Source of the DNA: Chlamydiae bacterium Ga0074140
GTDB taxonomy: Bacteria > Chlamydiota > Chlamydiia > Chlamydiales > Rhabdochlamydiaceae
Direction of reading: 5' to 3'
Length of the DNA stretch: 64,000 bases
Assembly (NCBI GenBank): GCA_001464115.1
Contig: LNES01000006.1
Location: forward strand, 434,001 to 498,000
Both the position numbers and the translations under genes were made by a program. Position 1 is the first letter of the stretch; each line of letters begins with the position of its first letter. Below, piece after piece: positions 1-8,163 of the stretch. The notes beneath the pieces were generated by a model, which was not told where the DNA came from, ran no database searches, and saw only the letters and a list, made by a program, of their open reading frames with translations.

Positions 1-1
1 T

Positions 2-358
2 GTGACCTGCCCAGAAGCCATCCTTTTTCACAAGGTCTCCGCCTCCTTCACAGGTAAAAAGCCGCACACAACTTACTACTGGTGGAGAAATCGCCTCCTC
101 TGGGTCGAGAGAAATTGCTCATTTTTAGAAAAAATCGACGTCGGGGTTCGAGTTCTCCTGCCAGAAATTTTTCACCTTCTCAAACTTCGCCTCCTAAAAA
201 CTCTCCAACTCCCTTTCACATACTCTCCTGAAAAGCGTCTTGAAAAAAGGGGCAAACTGCTTCAATACCGCGCGGCTCTTTGTGGTGTAAAAGATTATCT
301 TTTAAGGCGCTTTGGGGAGGGGCCAGCCTGGCTCACAACAAGAAATGCTGATCGATGA
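2..358 (+). CDS. Glycosyltransferase family 2 protein, C-terminal fragment (5' end outside window)
   Basis: The frame is open from the first base of the window, so the true start lies upstream and only about 118 C-terminal residues are visible. The segment with YYWWRN (about residues 25-30), followed by a basic, leucine-rich tail, resembles the C-terminal region of GT2 rhamnosyl/glycosyltransferases, where a YY..RN motif closes the catalytic domain. The donor, acceptor and membrane anchoring cannot be judged from this piece. It is separated from the T3SS operon by 150 bp. The family call rests on the short YY..RN segment alone. Confidence 0.5.
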   Translation: MTCPEAILFHKVSASFTGKKPHTTYYWWRNRLLWVERNCSFLEKIDVGVRVLLPEIFHLLKLRLLKTLQLPFTYSPEKRLEKRGKLLQYRAALCGVKDYLLRRFGEGPAWLTTRNADR

Positions 359-470
359 ACTAAAAAATCAAGAAAGATCTGTAGAGTAAGTTTAAGAGGT
401 TAAGGGACTTTTCCCTCTTTCGTGCCCGCGCGCGTGCCCGTGCCCGATCCTTCTTCTTTTTTACTTGCTC

Positions 471-499
471 TTGGCTTAATCATAGGTCAGTGCTATAAC
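471..499 (+). promoter_or_regulatory. Predicted sigma70-type promoter of the T3SS operon
   Basis: TTGGCT (471-476) and TATAAC (494-499) are separated by 17 bp. The -10 box ends 9 bp before the sctJ ATG, so transcription would begin only about 2-4 nt upstream of the start codon. A weak AGGG (501-504) could instead act as a ribosome binding site if transcription starts further upstream. Confidence 0.4.
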
Positions 500-508
500 T
501 AGGGTACT

Positions 509-1429
509 ATGCGATTTCGTGTACAAACACTCTTTTTAGCCCTTCTCCTTCTGGTCGCCTGTGAAACCAACATGGTGATCGTCAATGACGTAGAAGAGAG
601 AGAAGCCAATGAAATCGTGGTCTTCTTGGCGAGCAAAAATGTCCATGCAGACAAGATTCCCTCACCGACAGCAGGCCCTGCGGCCGGCGGCGCAGCTGCA
701 AGTCTCTGGAGCATTGCCGTTCCTCCTTCTCAAACCACCGAAGCGATGGCTCTTTTAAACCAAAATGGTCTCCCAAGACGCAAAGGCGTGAATTTGCTCG
801 ATCTTTTCGCCAAAGCGGGTCTCATGTCCTCAGAAAAAGAGGAAACGATTCGCTACCAGGCAGGATTAGCTGAACAGATCGCCAACACAATCCGCAAAAT
901 CGATGGTGTCATCGATGCCGATGTTCAGCTCTCTTTTCCTGCCACGGATACAAGCTCATTTGTACCGGGCGGCGCAGCTCCAACCAAAAAGGTAACCGCA
1001 TCTGTCTACGTAAAGCATCAAGGAGTCCTAGACGACCCAAACAGCCATCTCGTTACGAAGATCAAGCGCCTCGTAGCGGGCAGCGTCAGCGGACTCGACG
1101 TCAACGATGTCACTATTATCTCAGACCGTTCGCGCTTTGCCGACATTACGCTAATGCCACAACCCGAAGCTCTCTCAGCTAAGCCCAAAGAGTATGTAAG
1201 CATCTGGTCGATTGTAATGAGCAAAACCTCTGCCGCGCGCTTCAAAACTCTCTTCTTTATTCTAACCTTCCTTGCAATTGCACTTGCCGCAGGATTTGGA
1301 TGGTTGATCTGGAAATTTTACCCCGTCTTGAAACGTGGTCGCGGTCTAAAAGAGCTCCTTCATCCGATTCCCGTTGAGACGCAAAAGAAGGGCCCTGAAA
1401 AAGAGAAGAAGCCTCCTAAAGAGGTCTGA
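509..1429 (+). CDS. sctJ: Type III secretion inner-membrane ring lipoprotein SctJ (CdsJ)
   Basis: This is the YscJ/PrgK/FliF-related protein that forms the periplasmic face of the inner-membrane ring of the injectisome. The N terminus is a lipoprotein signal with lipobox LVAC (Cys18), followed by the typical ring-building region with the NEIV..L segment and a mid-protein GLPRRKG linker. A C-terminal membrane helix lies at about residues 248-270, followed by a basic and glutamate-rich cytoplasmic tail. At 306 aa it is longer than YscJ (about 245 aa), as in other chlamydiae. The start is fixed by the signal peptide. The stop overlaps the ATG of the next gene (TGATG), indicating translational coupling. 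Confidence 0.95.
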   Translation: MRFRVQTLFLALLLLVACETNMVIVNDVEEREANEIVVFLASKNVHADKIPSPTAGPAAGGAAASLWSIAVPPSQTTEAMALLNQNGLPRRKGVNLLDLFAKAGLMSSEKEETIRYQAGLAEQIANTIRKIDGVIDADVQLSFPATDTSSFVPGGAAPTKKVTASVYVKHQGVLDDPNSHLVTKIKRLVAGSVSGLDVNDVTIISDRSRFADITLMPQPEALSAKPKEYVSIWSIVMSKTSAARFKTLFFILTFLAIALAAGFGWLIWKFYPVLKRGRGLKELLHPIPVETQKKGPEKEKKPPKEV

Positions 1430-2298
1430 TGAATGCTGCTGCATTAACCGTTTGCAAGGCCTTCTTACAAAAAACTCCTCAAGAGAAAAGAGCGCGTCTT
1501 TTTCACTTCTTATCGGTCGATGACCAGAACGAAATGCAAGAACTTGCGGATGCATTTCTTGGTGATCCCACTCGAGGTTTTGTTGAGAATGAAAAACTTT
1601 TAGACACTATCCACTACTCGTGGCTCGCGCCGGAATTTAGAGCTTTTGCTGAGAATGAAGCGAAGCTCTTTCTCTCAGCTCTCTCTTCGGAACAAGTCAA
1701 GGGGATCAAAAAGCAGCTTCTTCTCTCGAATACTCTCCCTGCAATCAATCCTATTGCGCTCCCTTTCTTGCAGAGAACCTTATGGAAAAAAATCTCTAGC
1801 GAAGATCTCCTTCCTCTCGAGTGTTTGCCAGACTCGCCTTTGAACCGGCTTTTGGAGCTTCGATCCAGTGAACTTCTGCACCTGATCGATTTTCTGGGAC
1901 TACACGATCTTGCTGCACAGGTCAAACAGATCATCGATACAGCAAGACTAAAACAGGTCTATGCCGCTCTCTCCTCTTCTGAGCTTGCGTTTATAAAAAC
2001 GCTACTCCACCAGAAAGAGCCGCTCTCCTTTAAGCGAATGGAACTACAAAAATGGGATGGAAAAAAAGAGTCGCTTCGTGCTCTCCTGCATCAAAGAGGA
2101 ATTAATCGACTCGCGAAAGCCCTTTATCAAAAAGAAAAGAGTCTTTTGTGGTATACAAGCCATAAACTCGATATCGAACGAGGGGAACTCTTGCAAAAGC
2201 TTGCAACACCTTTGGAACATCTGCGCGCACACGAGCTTCTCGTCTCGCAAGTCGAAGAGATTCTTCCTCTCATTTTAACCCAGAACGAAACCGGATAG
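1429..2298 (+). CDS. T3SS operon protein in the SctK/CT560 position
   Basis: A 289-aa, mostly helical, leucine-rich soluble protein without signal peptide or membrane segment. It sits between sctJ and sctL, the place of CT560 in C. trachomatis and of the sorting-platform adaptor SctK in other T3SS operons. I find no catalytic motif. The stretch around residues 155-185 (LIDFLGLHDLA, then an amphipathic helix) vaguely recalls FliG-type repeats, which would suit a cytoplasmic platform component, but this is inference. Start and stop are tightly packed with the neighbours: the ATG overlaps the sctJ stop and there is a 4-nt gap to sctL. Confidence 0.7.
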   Translation: MNAAALTVCKAFLQKTPQEKRARLFHFLSVDDQNEMQELADAFLGDPTRGFVENEKLLDTIHYSWLAPEFRAFAENEAKLFLSALSSEQVKGIKKQLLLSNTLPAINPIALPFLQRTLWKKISSEDLLPLECLPDSPLNRLLELRSSELLHLIDFLGLHDLAAQVKQIIDTARLKQVYAALSSSELAFIKTLLHQKEPLSFKRMELQKWDGKKESLRALLHQRGINRLAKALYQKEKSLLWYTSHKLDIERGELLQKLATPLEHLRAHELLVSQVEEILPLILTQNETG

Positions 2299-2302
2299 GC
2301 TC

Positions 2303-2926
2303 ATGAAATTTTTCTCCCTCATCTACCAAGGTGACGTGCACACCGCAAAAGAAGAGAAGGTCATCCCTCGCGATCAGTATAGCCTTCTCGTCGAAGCTAA
2401 AACTCTCGTAGAAAAGGCAAAACAGGACGCTGCAAATTTAAAAAAACAAACGCTTGAAGAGTGTGAAATTCTCCGTCAGGAGGCGGAAAAAAAAGGATTT
2501 GCTCAAGGATTAGAAAAATTCAATGAACATCTCCTCTTTTTTGACAGCGAACTGAAAAAAATCCGTCACGACACGATGCAGGCTGTTCTTCCTCTCGCGC
2601 TCAAAGCTGCAAAAAAGATCGTTGCAAAAGAGCTAGAAACGCACCCTGAAACGATCGTTGACATCGTCTTACAAGCGATCACACCAGTCACGCAACACCA
2701 CCGCATCAAAATCTTGGTGAACAAAGCAGATCGCGATGCCCTCGAAGCAGAAAAGCCCAAAATCCGCGCCATGCTCGAGCAGGTAGAGAGTCTTTCCATT
2801 CAAGATCGACCCGATATTTCACCGGGGGGTTGCATCATCGAGACCGAAGCAGGTATTATCAACGCGACGATCGAAAACCAGTGGCGTGCGCTAGAATCTG
2901 CTTTCGAACGCTACATGAAACACTAG
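2303..2926 (+). CDS. sctL: Type III secretion stator protein SctL (CdsL)
   Basis: A 207-aa HrpE/YscL/FliH-family protein, the peripheral stalk that regulates and tethers the ATPase SctN. The N-terminal half is a long charged coiled coil (about residues 28-75, with repeated K/E/A heptads). The C-terminal half is the conserved globular domain with LPLALKAAKKIVAKEL and, near the end, a DPGG-like turn (SPGGCIIETEAG) diagnostic of the FliH/YscL family. No signal peptide. It follows the SctK-position gene by 4 nt and precedes sctR by 7 nt, as in the CT561 neighbourhood. Confidence 0.93.
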   Translation: MKFFSLIYQGDVHTAKEEKVIPRDQYSLLVEAKTLVEKAKQDAANLKKQTLEECEILRQEAEKKGFAQGLEKFNEHLLFFDSELKKIRHDTMQAVLPLALKAAKKIVAKELETHPETIVDIVLQAITPVTQHHRIKILVNKADRDALEAEKPKIRAMLEQVESLSIQDRPDISPGGCIIETEAGIINATIENQWRALESAFERYMKH

Positions 2927-2933
2927 TTCTTAC

Positions 2934-3725
2934 ATGAAAAAATTGAAATTTCTGCTGCTCTTCTGCCTTTTACTGGGCTCTCCCCTAGTGGCTCAAGAGG
3001 CGCCCCTCCGCTCCGACCAGATTCCCGCGCTAGCCGCAGCGCAGGGCGGTGAGGCCACCCCGCCCTCGCTAATTGTCGAACTCGCCGTTTTGGCAGGGTT
3101 ATCCATCCTTCCCTTCGCCGTGATGCTACTTACCTCCTTCGTCAAGATCGTCGTTGTGCTTTCGCTTCTACGCAATGCCATTGGTGTTCAACAGACACCT
3201 CCAAACCAGGTTCTCAACGGTATTGCGCTTCTGATGACGATCTACGTGATGTATCCCACGGGCCTTGCCATGTACAATGCCTCTTCCGATTACATTAAAA
3301 AAGAAGCCCCACAAGAGCTCTTTTCACGGCCTACTGCCGCCTTTGTCGTCAATGTCGTCGATAAGGCTAAGGAACCACTGCGCAGTTTTTTACAACGAAA
3401 CACGATCGGAAAGCATATCACGAGTTTCTACCAGCTCGCTTACAAGTCCTTTCCAGAAAATTTTCGCGCTTCACTGCAACCAAACGATTTTGTAATTCTC
3501 ATCCCGGCCTTCATCACCTCGCAGCTCAAGGCTGCATTTGAAATTGGCGTGCTCATCTACCTCCCCTTTTTCGTGATCGACCTTGTCACCTCGAACATCC
3601 TGCTTGCAATGGGGATGATGATGCTCTCGCCCCTCACGATCGCACTGCCATTGAAGCTGCTACTACTCGTGATGGTCGATGGGTGGACCGTGCTCGTTCA
3701 AGGCCTTGTGATGTCATTCCGCTAA
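2934..3725 (+). CDS. sctR: Type III secretion export gate protein SctR (CdsR)
   Basis: FliP/YscR-family component of the export gate at the centre of the inner-membrane ring. It begins with a cleavable signal peptide (residues 1-20, ending VAQ), then a short A/P-rich linker. The conserved core follows, with the TSFVKIVVVLSLLRNAIG motif at about residues 66-83, the QQTPPNQVL segment, and C-terminal helices with the ITSQLKAAFEIG and GMMMLSP signatures. The 263-aa length exceeds that of free-living homologues because of the N-terminal extension. It is followed not directly by sctS but by 581 bp containing a large repeat. Confidence 0.95.
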   Translation: MKKLKFLLLFCLLLGSPLVAQEAPLRSDQIPALAAAQGGEATPPSLIVELAVLAGLSILPFAVMLLTSFVKIVVVLSLLRNAIGVQQTPPNQVLNGIALLMTIYVMYPTGLAMYNASSDYIKKEAPQELFSRPTAAFVVNVVDKAKEPLRSFLQRNTIGKHITSFYQLAYKSFPENFRASLQPNDFVILIPAFITSQLKAAFEIGVLIYLPFFVIDLVTSNILLAMGMMMLSPLTIALPLKLLLLVMVDGWTVLVQGLVMSFR

Positions 3726-3792
3726 TGTAGTCAGGAAGTGTGTTTCGCATGCATGAAAAATTGATGAACCTCTTGAAATCGCTTCTTATTGT

Positions 3793-4257
3793 CATGTCGG
3801 GGACAAAGCACTGCGTGTCATTGTCCCCCGCTGGCCCCCTTGAGCTTCAATCCGCTTCGACAAATCGAGTGCTCGGAGGCGGGGTGTGCGAAGCACTACC
3901 CCCCACGCCTTCGGCTCTCCTGTGCTTCGATTTCTCATTGCGACTTAAAGCCATCGGCTGCTCGCGCGCTCGTCTTCCCGCGGGACTAACGTCTCGGCGC
4001 GGGGCCCTTTTCTCGCGTCGTCTCGCAGAGCGGGGCGAAAATTTCCAAACACTGTACCCAACCGACAGGTTGGGGAGGTGAGCGCGCGAGCAGCCCAACG
4101 ACTCAGATCGCACAGAAAAATTCCACCGCAGGAGAGCTGAAAGCGTGGGGGGTAGTGCTTCGCACACCCCGCCTCCGAGGACGGGATTTTTCAAAGCGAG
4201 GTGAGGCGCAAGGGGGCGGCTGGGGACTAGCCGAAGGACTTGTCCCCGCACGTCTAT
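3793..4257. repeat. Composite palindromic repeat, copy A (between sctR and sctS)
   Basis: A GC-rich 465-bp element filling most of the 3726-4306 gap. It starts with CATGTCGGGGACA and ends with TGTCCCCGCACGTCTAT, so the ends form an inverted repeat. Each end is itself a hairpin (3799-3828; 4223-4248), and an internal hairpin with stem GCGGGGT/TACCCCGC is present in both orientations (about 3877 and 4147). The same modules recur at 11719-12348, 40905-41385 and 61557-61883. Reading frames through it are by-products of the palindromes. The element interrupts an operon that is otherwise packed to within a few nucleotides. Confidence 0.85.
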
Positions 4258-4306
4258 TGGGATCCCCACATATTTCACATATCTCATATTTGCGCGGGAG
4301 CTAAAC

Positions 4307-4576
4307 ATGTTTTCTGCAGAGATTTATCAGCTATCGTATCAGGCGCTGCTGCTGATTTTGATACTGTCCGGGCCGCCGATTATCATTAGCACGCTGCTTG
4401 GGCTTTTTGTGGCGATCTTTCAAGCGGCAACGCAAATTCAGGAGCAAACACTCTCTTTCATGGTCAAGCTCTTTGCCGTGATGATCGTGCTGCTTCTCAT
4501 GGGAGGATGGCTCGGCAGCCAGATTTTACAATTTACGAATACGATCTTCCTGAATTTCTATAAGTGGGCGCCGTGA
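4307..4576 (+). CDS. sctS: Type III secretion export gate protein SctS (CdsS)
   Basis: An 89-aa FliQ/YscS-family protein with two membrane helices (about residues 12-36 and 50-75). The first carries the family signature SGPPIIISTLLGL, and FQAATQIQEQTLSF lies in the connecting loop. It is part of the SctRST export gate. A Shine-Dalgarno sequence GGGAG lies about 8 nt upstream of the ATG, immediately beyond the repeat. The stop overlaps the start region of sctT. Because copy A separates it from sctR, it may depend on read-through or on its own promoter. Confidence 0.95.
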   Translation: MFSAEIYQLSYQALLLILILSGPPIIISTLLGLFVAIFQAATQIQEQTLSFMVKLFAVMIVLLLMGGWLGSQILQFTNTIFLNFYKWAP

Positions 4577-5406
4577 CTCCCACCTCTGATTATCTCTCCC
4601 TTATTCTCAGCATGCCGCAGTTTCCGCCCACCTCGGTGCTCTTCTTTTTTCTTCTCGGGCTCATGCGGATCGTGCCGATCGTGGTCATTGCTCCTTTTTT
4701 GGGCGCAAAGCTTCCAGGCGGTGTGAAAATTGGACTCGCTGTTGCGCTCACAGCGCTATTTCTTCCGCAAATTATGCTCACGAGCCATCAAGCTGCAGTG
4801 TTTGATATCTCGTTCCTCGGATACGTCTTCAAAGAGCTTTTTCTGGGATTTGTACTTGCCTTTATGGTTTCCATCCCGTTTTATATCGCACAATCAGCCG
4901 GCGTGCTCATCGATTTTATGCGTGGCTCCTCTGCGCTCGGCGTCACAGACCCCACAACACAATCGCAGATCACACCGATCGGACTCCTCTACAATTACGT
5001 GCTAATCGTTCTGTTTTTTCAGATCGATGGTCCCTTCTTTTTCTTCGATGGTGTCACGCAATCCTACGCCGTTCTTCCCGTAGACGGCATGTTTCCATCC
5101 ACATTTTTTACACTCGAACACCCATTTTGGCACAAACTTCTACACCTTCTGACAGCGTTTACCGCCATTTCTATCCAACTCGCCGCACCTTCTTTGATTT
5201 CGATTTTGATGGCAGAGATGTTCCTCGGAATTGCGAATCGATTAGCACCACAAGTGCAGATCGCATTTCTAGGAATGTCCATTAAATCACTGCTTGGTAT
5301 TGCTCTTTTGTGGACAGGATGGTACTTTATTTTGCAGCAAATGGCGAAGCAAACGCTTTTGTGGTTGCGCGACTTGACACAGATTCTCGTGCGCATGCAG
5401 ACATAA
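4564..5406 (+). CDS. sctT: Type III secretion export gate protein SctT (CdsT)
   Basis: A 280-aa FliR/YscT-family membrane protein with six to seven hydrophobic segments. Family features include the N-terminal RIVPIVVIAPFLG region, FMVSIPFYIAQSAG with a D-F-M-RG turn (about residues 98-122), and SLISILMAEMFLGIANRLAPQ near residue 205. The start is ambiguous: GTG at 4564, or GTG at 4573 where a GTGA overlaps the sctS stop; the latter would make the genes translationally coupled. It is the last gene of the T3SS block, as with CT564. The sctU and sctV genes are not in the window; in chlamydiae they map elsewhere. Confidence 0.94.
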   Translation: MGAVTPTSDYLSLILSMPQFPPTSVLFFFLLGLMRIVPIVVIAPFLGAKLPGGVKIGLAVALTALFLPQIMLTSHQAAVFDISFLGYVFKELFLGFVLAFMVSIPFYIAQSAGVLIDFMRGSSALGVTDPTTQSQITPIGLLYNYVLIVLFFQIDGPFFFFDGVTQSYAVLPVDGMFPSTFFTLEHPFWHKLLHLLTAFTAISIQLAAPSLISILMAEMFLGIANRLAPQVQIAFLGMSIKSLLGIALLWTGWYFILQQMAKQTLLWLRDLTQILVRMQT

Positions 5407-5431
5407 AATTCTGCGCCCGAGAGTTTTTTTG

Positions 5432-5461
5432 TTGACGCGAAATAAAAATTGAAATTAGAGT
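5432..5461 (+). promoter_or_regulatory. Possible promoter of the MOMP-like porin gene
   Basis: TTGACG (5432-5437) and TAGAGT (5456-5461) are spaced by 18 bp, in an AT-rich stretch 94 bp upstream of the porin ATG. The -35 box is strong and the -10 box weak. The long leader would fit a highly expressed porin gene, but the -10 assignment is uncertain. Confidence 0.35.
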
Positions 5462-5554
5462 GAAGTTATTAAATGGTACAAACATGGAGTCGAGAGACGA
5501 CTCATGTGTGCACCGTGAGTTTTTTACTCGATCCAAAAACCCAGGGGGATCTTT

Positions 5555-6724
5555 ATGGAATCGATTCTGAAAAAGATGGGGCCTGCAGCGGCTTTATCAC
5601 TCGTCGCCTTCACTGGCGTCTTAAATGCTGCCGATGATGCGCAAATGCGCAACATGGAAAACCGTATTTCTGCTCTCGAGCAGAAAAAAGGTGCGAATGG
5701 AATGATCAATCCACCTGCACGACCAGTCGTGAAAGATGGTGTTGATTTGTTTGTCACAGGTGAAGTTCTCGTATGGAAAGCACACCAAGACGACATGGCA
5801 TACGCTGTGGAATTGGATGCTACTCCAACCGACAACACTTACAAAAATGGCCATGCAAAACATTGGTCTGGTAAATGGGCAGCGGGATTCCGCCTCGGCT
5901 TAGGGTATAACATGCCCCATGATGGCTGGGACCTCAACCTCATGTGGACTCGTTTCTACACAAGCCACAGAAGCGGCAATGATTGCGGCGAATGCGGATG
6001 TGATGAAACAGGCTTCTTCCAGCCAACCTTCCTTCCGAAGGACTACCTGAACGCGTCTTCTCCAGTATTCGCGACAGAAGCAGAAGCTAAAAAGTGGAAG
6101 CTGAACTTGAACTTGGTTGACCTCGAAATGGGTCGCGAGTTCTTCGTCAGCAAGTGGCTCACTCTCCGCCCACACGTGGGTTTGAGAGGCGCTTGGATTC
6201 GTCAGAAAGTTGGCGTGGAGTATGTAGGCGGAAACGTTGCAACTCCTTACTCAACATCTGGCGCTCTCACTGGTGCAAACGCTCTTGACTTCGAAAGCAT
6301 GAAGAACAACTTCTGGGGCGTCGGTCTGCGTGGCGGATTAGACACTCAGTGGGGACTTGGAAAAGGGTTTAGCATCTACGGCAAACTCGCTCTCTCCGTT
6401 CTCTGGGGTAAGTTCAACATTTCTGAGCATGCAGATGTTCAGAACGAAGCAGTTGGAACAAGTGCTGCAGTTATGGATATGCACAACAAATTCCATGTCT
6501 GCCGTCCTATTGCTGACATCGCTCTCGGACTCCGCTATGACACAACATTTGCGGATGACACCTGGGGCTGGGGCATCTGGGCTGGTTGGGAACACCACTA
6601 CTTCTGGGGCCAAAACAAACTCTTTAAGTTTGTAAGCAACGGTGGTAGCACTGGCATCATGGACGAGAATGATGGAGACCTCTCCACATCTGGCGTCAAC
6701 ATTGGTATGAGCTTCGACTTCTAA
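5555..6724 (+). CDS. MOMP-like outer-membrane porin
   Basis: A 389-aa predicted beta-barrel of the chlamydial major outer membrane protein-like type found in environmental chlamydiae. A signal peptide ends near NA|ADD (residue 25). A short coiled-coil stretch (about residues 28-46, MRNMENRISALEQ) follows, then alternating amphipathic strands with the recurring motifs YNMPHDGWDLNL, LRPHVGLRGAW, KNNFWGVGLRGG and WGWGIWAGWEHH. The last residue is Phe (SFDF), the usual barrel-assembly signal. Cys144, Cys147 and Cys149 form a CxxCxC cluster in a likely surface loop. A GGGG-type Shine-Dalgarno precedes the ATG and a strong terminator follows. It shares motifs with the protein at 22364-23326. Confidence 0.85.
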   Translation: MESILKKMGPAAALSLVAFTGVLNAADDAQMRNMENRISALEQKKGANGMINPPARPVVKDGVDLFVTGEVLVWKAHQDDMAYAVELDATPTDNTYKNGHAKHWSGKWAAGFRLGLGYNMPHDGWDLNLMWTRFYTSHRSGNDCGECGCDETGFFQPTFLPKDYLNASSPVFATEAEAKKWKLNLNLVDLEMGREFFVSKWLTLRPHVGLRGAWIRQKVGVEYVGGNVATPYSTSGALTGANALDFESMKNNFWGVGLRGGLDTQWGLGKGFSIYGKLALSVLWGKFNISEHADVQNEAVGTSAAVMDMHNKFHVCRPIADIALGLRYDTTFADDTWGWGIWAGWEHHYFWGQNKLFKFVSNGGSTGIMDENDGDLSTSGVNIGMSFDF

Positions 6725-6754
6725 TCCAAGTCTAGCAACAGACAATGTAGCAAT

Positions 6755-6789
6755 AAGGCCTGGGGGCAACCCCAGGCCTTTTCTTTTTT
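6755..6789 (+). terminator. Rho-independent terminator of the MOMP-like gene
   Basis: A perfect 11-bp stem (AAGGCCTGGGG, 6755-6765, with CCCCAGGCCTT, 6770-6780) and a GCAA tetraloop are followed by TTCTTTTTT. It lies 31 bp after the porin stop codon. Confidence 0.95.
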
Positions 6790-6923
6790 GGAGTGCGGTG
6801 ACTTGTCACCGCTTTTCTCTGCTGCGCCTTGGCACGGCACTTTCCGGAAATCCACAAAGAATTTAAACACCGAGTGCACCGAGAGAAGATAAAGGGTCGG
6901 GAAAAGAGACCCCACTCCAAAAA
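6785..6923. repeat. Small palindromic element with GGAGTGCGGT ends
   Basis: Ends TTTTTGGAGTGCGGTG (6785-6800) and GACCCCACTCCAAAAA (6908-6923) form an imperfect inverted repeat (13 of 16). The left end also contains the hairpin GCGGTGACTTGTCACCGC. A related module (TTTGGAGTGCGG ... CCGCACTCCAA) lies inside copy B of the large repeat at about 12007-12081. It fills the gap between the porin terminator and the 3' end of sufS. Confidence 0.65.
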
Positions 6924-6933
6924 CGACAGTTCG

Positions 6934-8163
6934 TTAGTTTTTCTTGAGGACGGACAACACTTCTTTCAAGGAGGCGACGAAATAGTCGATCTCCGCAAAG
7001 GTATTGTAGAGACCAAAGGAAACTCGCGTGACAGAGGTCACGCCAAAGCGTTGCATGGTGGGTTGGCTGCACTGATGGCCTGTGCGGACACATATCCCCT
7101 TCAGGTCGAGCAGCGTGCCAATATCAAGCGGATGGATGTCTTTTACGACGAAACTGATGATCGGCCCCTTTTCGTGCGCGGTACCGATGATCTGTAGATG
7201 AGGAATTTTAAGCAGTTTTTCTGTGGCGTAGGAGAGAAGTTTCTGCTCCCACTGGGAGATATTGTCCCTTCCGATCTTTTCGATGTAATCGAGTGCTTCT
7301 CCGAGACCTATCACCTCGGCGATCATGGGTGTGCCGGCTTCAAATTTCAGTGGTGATTTCTGGTAGGTCGTTGCGTCTAGGGTCACCTTTTCGATCATAT
7401 CTCCGCCGCACTGGTATGGGGGCATTGTCTCTAAAAGTCCTTTCTTGCCGTACAGAACGCCGACACCGGTGGGTCCGTAAGCCTTGTGCCCTGAGAAAAC
7501 AAAGAAATCGATGTCTAGCTTTTGCACATCGATGGGAACGTGGGCTGCGCTCTGCGCTCCATCGACAAGTACTTTAGCGTGATACCCGTGAGCTAAATGG
7601 ACAATTTCCTCTAGAGGATGCACGGTGCCAATCGCATTTGAAACGTGCGCGATAGCAACAAGTTTGGTTCTTGGTGAGAGAAGTTTTACAAAAGCCTCGA
7701 GATTTAAAACTCCCTGGGCGTTTACAGGGATAAACTTGAGCTGTGCACCTCTCTCCTTGCAGATCTTCTGCCAAGGAACAATATTGGCATGGTGCTCGAT
7801 CTCAGAGAGTAAAACCTCATCGCCATGGTGTAAAAAGGCTTTTCCAAAGCAGTCTGCAACAAGATTAATCCCCTCTGTGGTGCCTTTGGTAAAGATAATC
7901 TCATCGGTTGAAGCGGCATTGAGATAAGCGCGCACCTTCTCTCTAACTTGACAGTAGCGAGCTGTTGCGCCGCTTGCAAGTCCATAGACAGCGCGATGGA
8001 CAGTGCCATACTCCTCTCTATAGAAATGGGTGATCGCATCGATAACGGAGTGTGGCTTTTGTGAGGTCGCTGCAGAGTCCAAATAGACAAGAGGATGGCC
8101 ATTTCGTTTGGTCTGCAAGATGGGAAACTCCTTGCGGATCTTCTCGACATCGTAGCTGTTCAT
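6934..8163 (-). CDS. sufS: Cysteine desulfurase SufS
   Basis: A 409-aa class V aminotransferase-fold, PLP-dependent desulfurase that releases sulfur from L-cysteine for Fe-S cluster assembly. The PLP lysine is K227 in SGHKAYGPTG, the PLP-binding DGAQ is at 201-204, and the catalytic cysteine is C365 in RTGHQCSQP, the SufS-type (not IscS-type) active-site context. It overlaps the sufD stop by 4 nt and is the last gene of sufB-C-D-S. No SufE or SufU partner is visible nearby. Confidence 0.95.
   Translation of the reverse strand: MNSYDVEKIRKEFPILQTKRNGHPLVYLDSAATSQKPHSVIDAITHFYREEYGTVHRAVYGLASGATARYCQVREKVRAYLNAASTDEIIFTKGTTEGINLVADCFGKAFLHHGDEVLLSEIEHHANIVPWQKICKERGAQLKFIPVNAQGVLNLEAFVKLLSPRTKLVAIAHVSNAIGTVHPLEEIVHLAHGYHAKVLVDGAQSAAHVPIDVQKLDIDFFVFSGHKAYGPTGVGVLYGKKGLLETMPPYQCGGDMIEKVTLDATTYQKSPLKFEAGTPMIAEVIGLGEALDYIEKIGRDNISQWEQKLLSYATEKLLKIPHLQIIGTAHEKGPIISFVVKDIHPLDIGTLLDLKGICVRTGHQCSQPTMQRFGVTSVTRVSFGLYNTFAEIDYFVASLKEVLSVLKKN

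Noticed and set aside
3740..4308. Reading frames of 113 and 153 aa on opposite strands in copy A
   Set aside because: They share the peptide VLGGGVCEALP with frames in the other repeat copies, on both strands. They arise from the palindromes and have no coding pattern or ribosome binding site.
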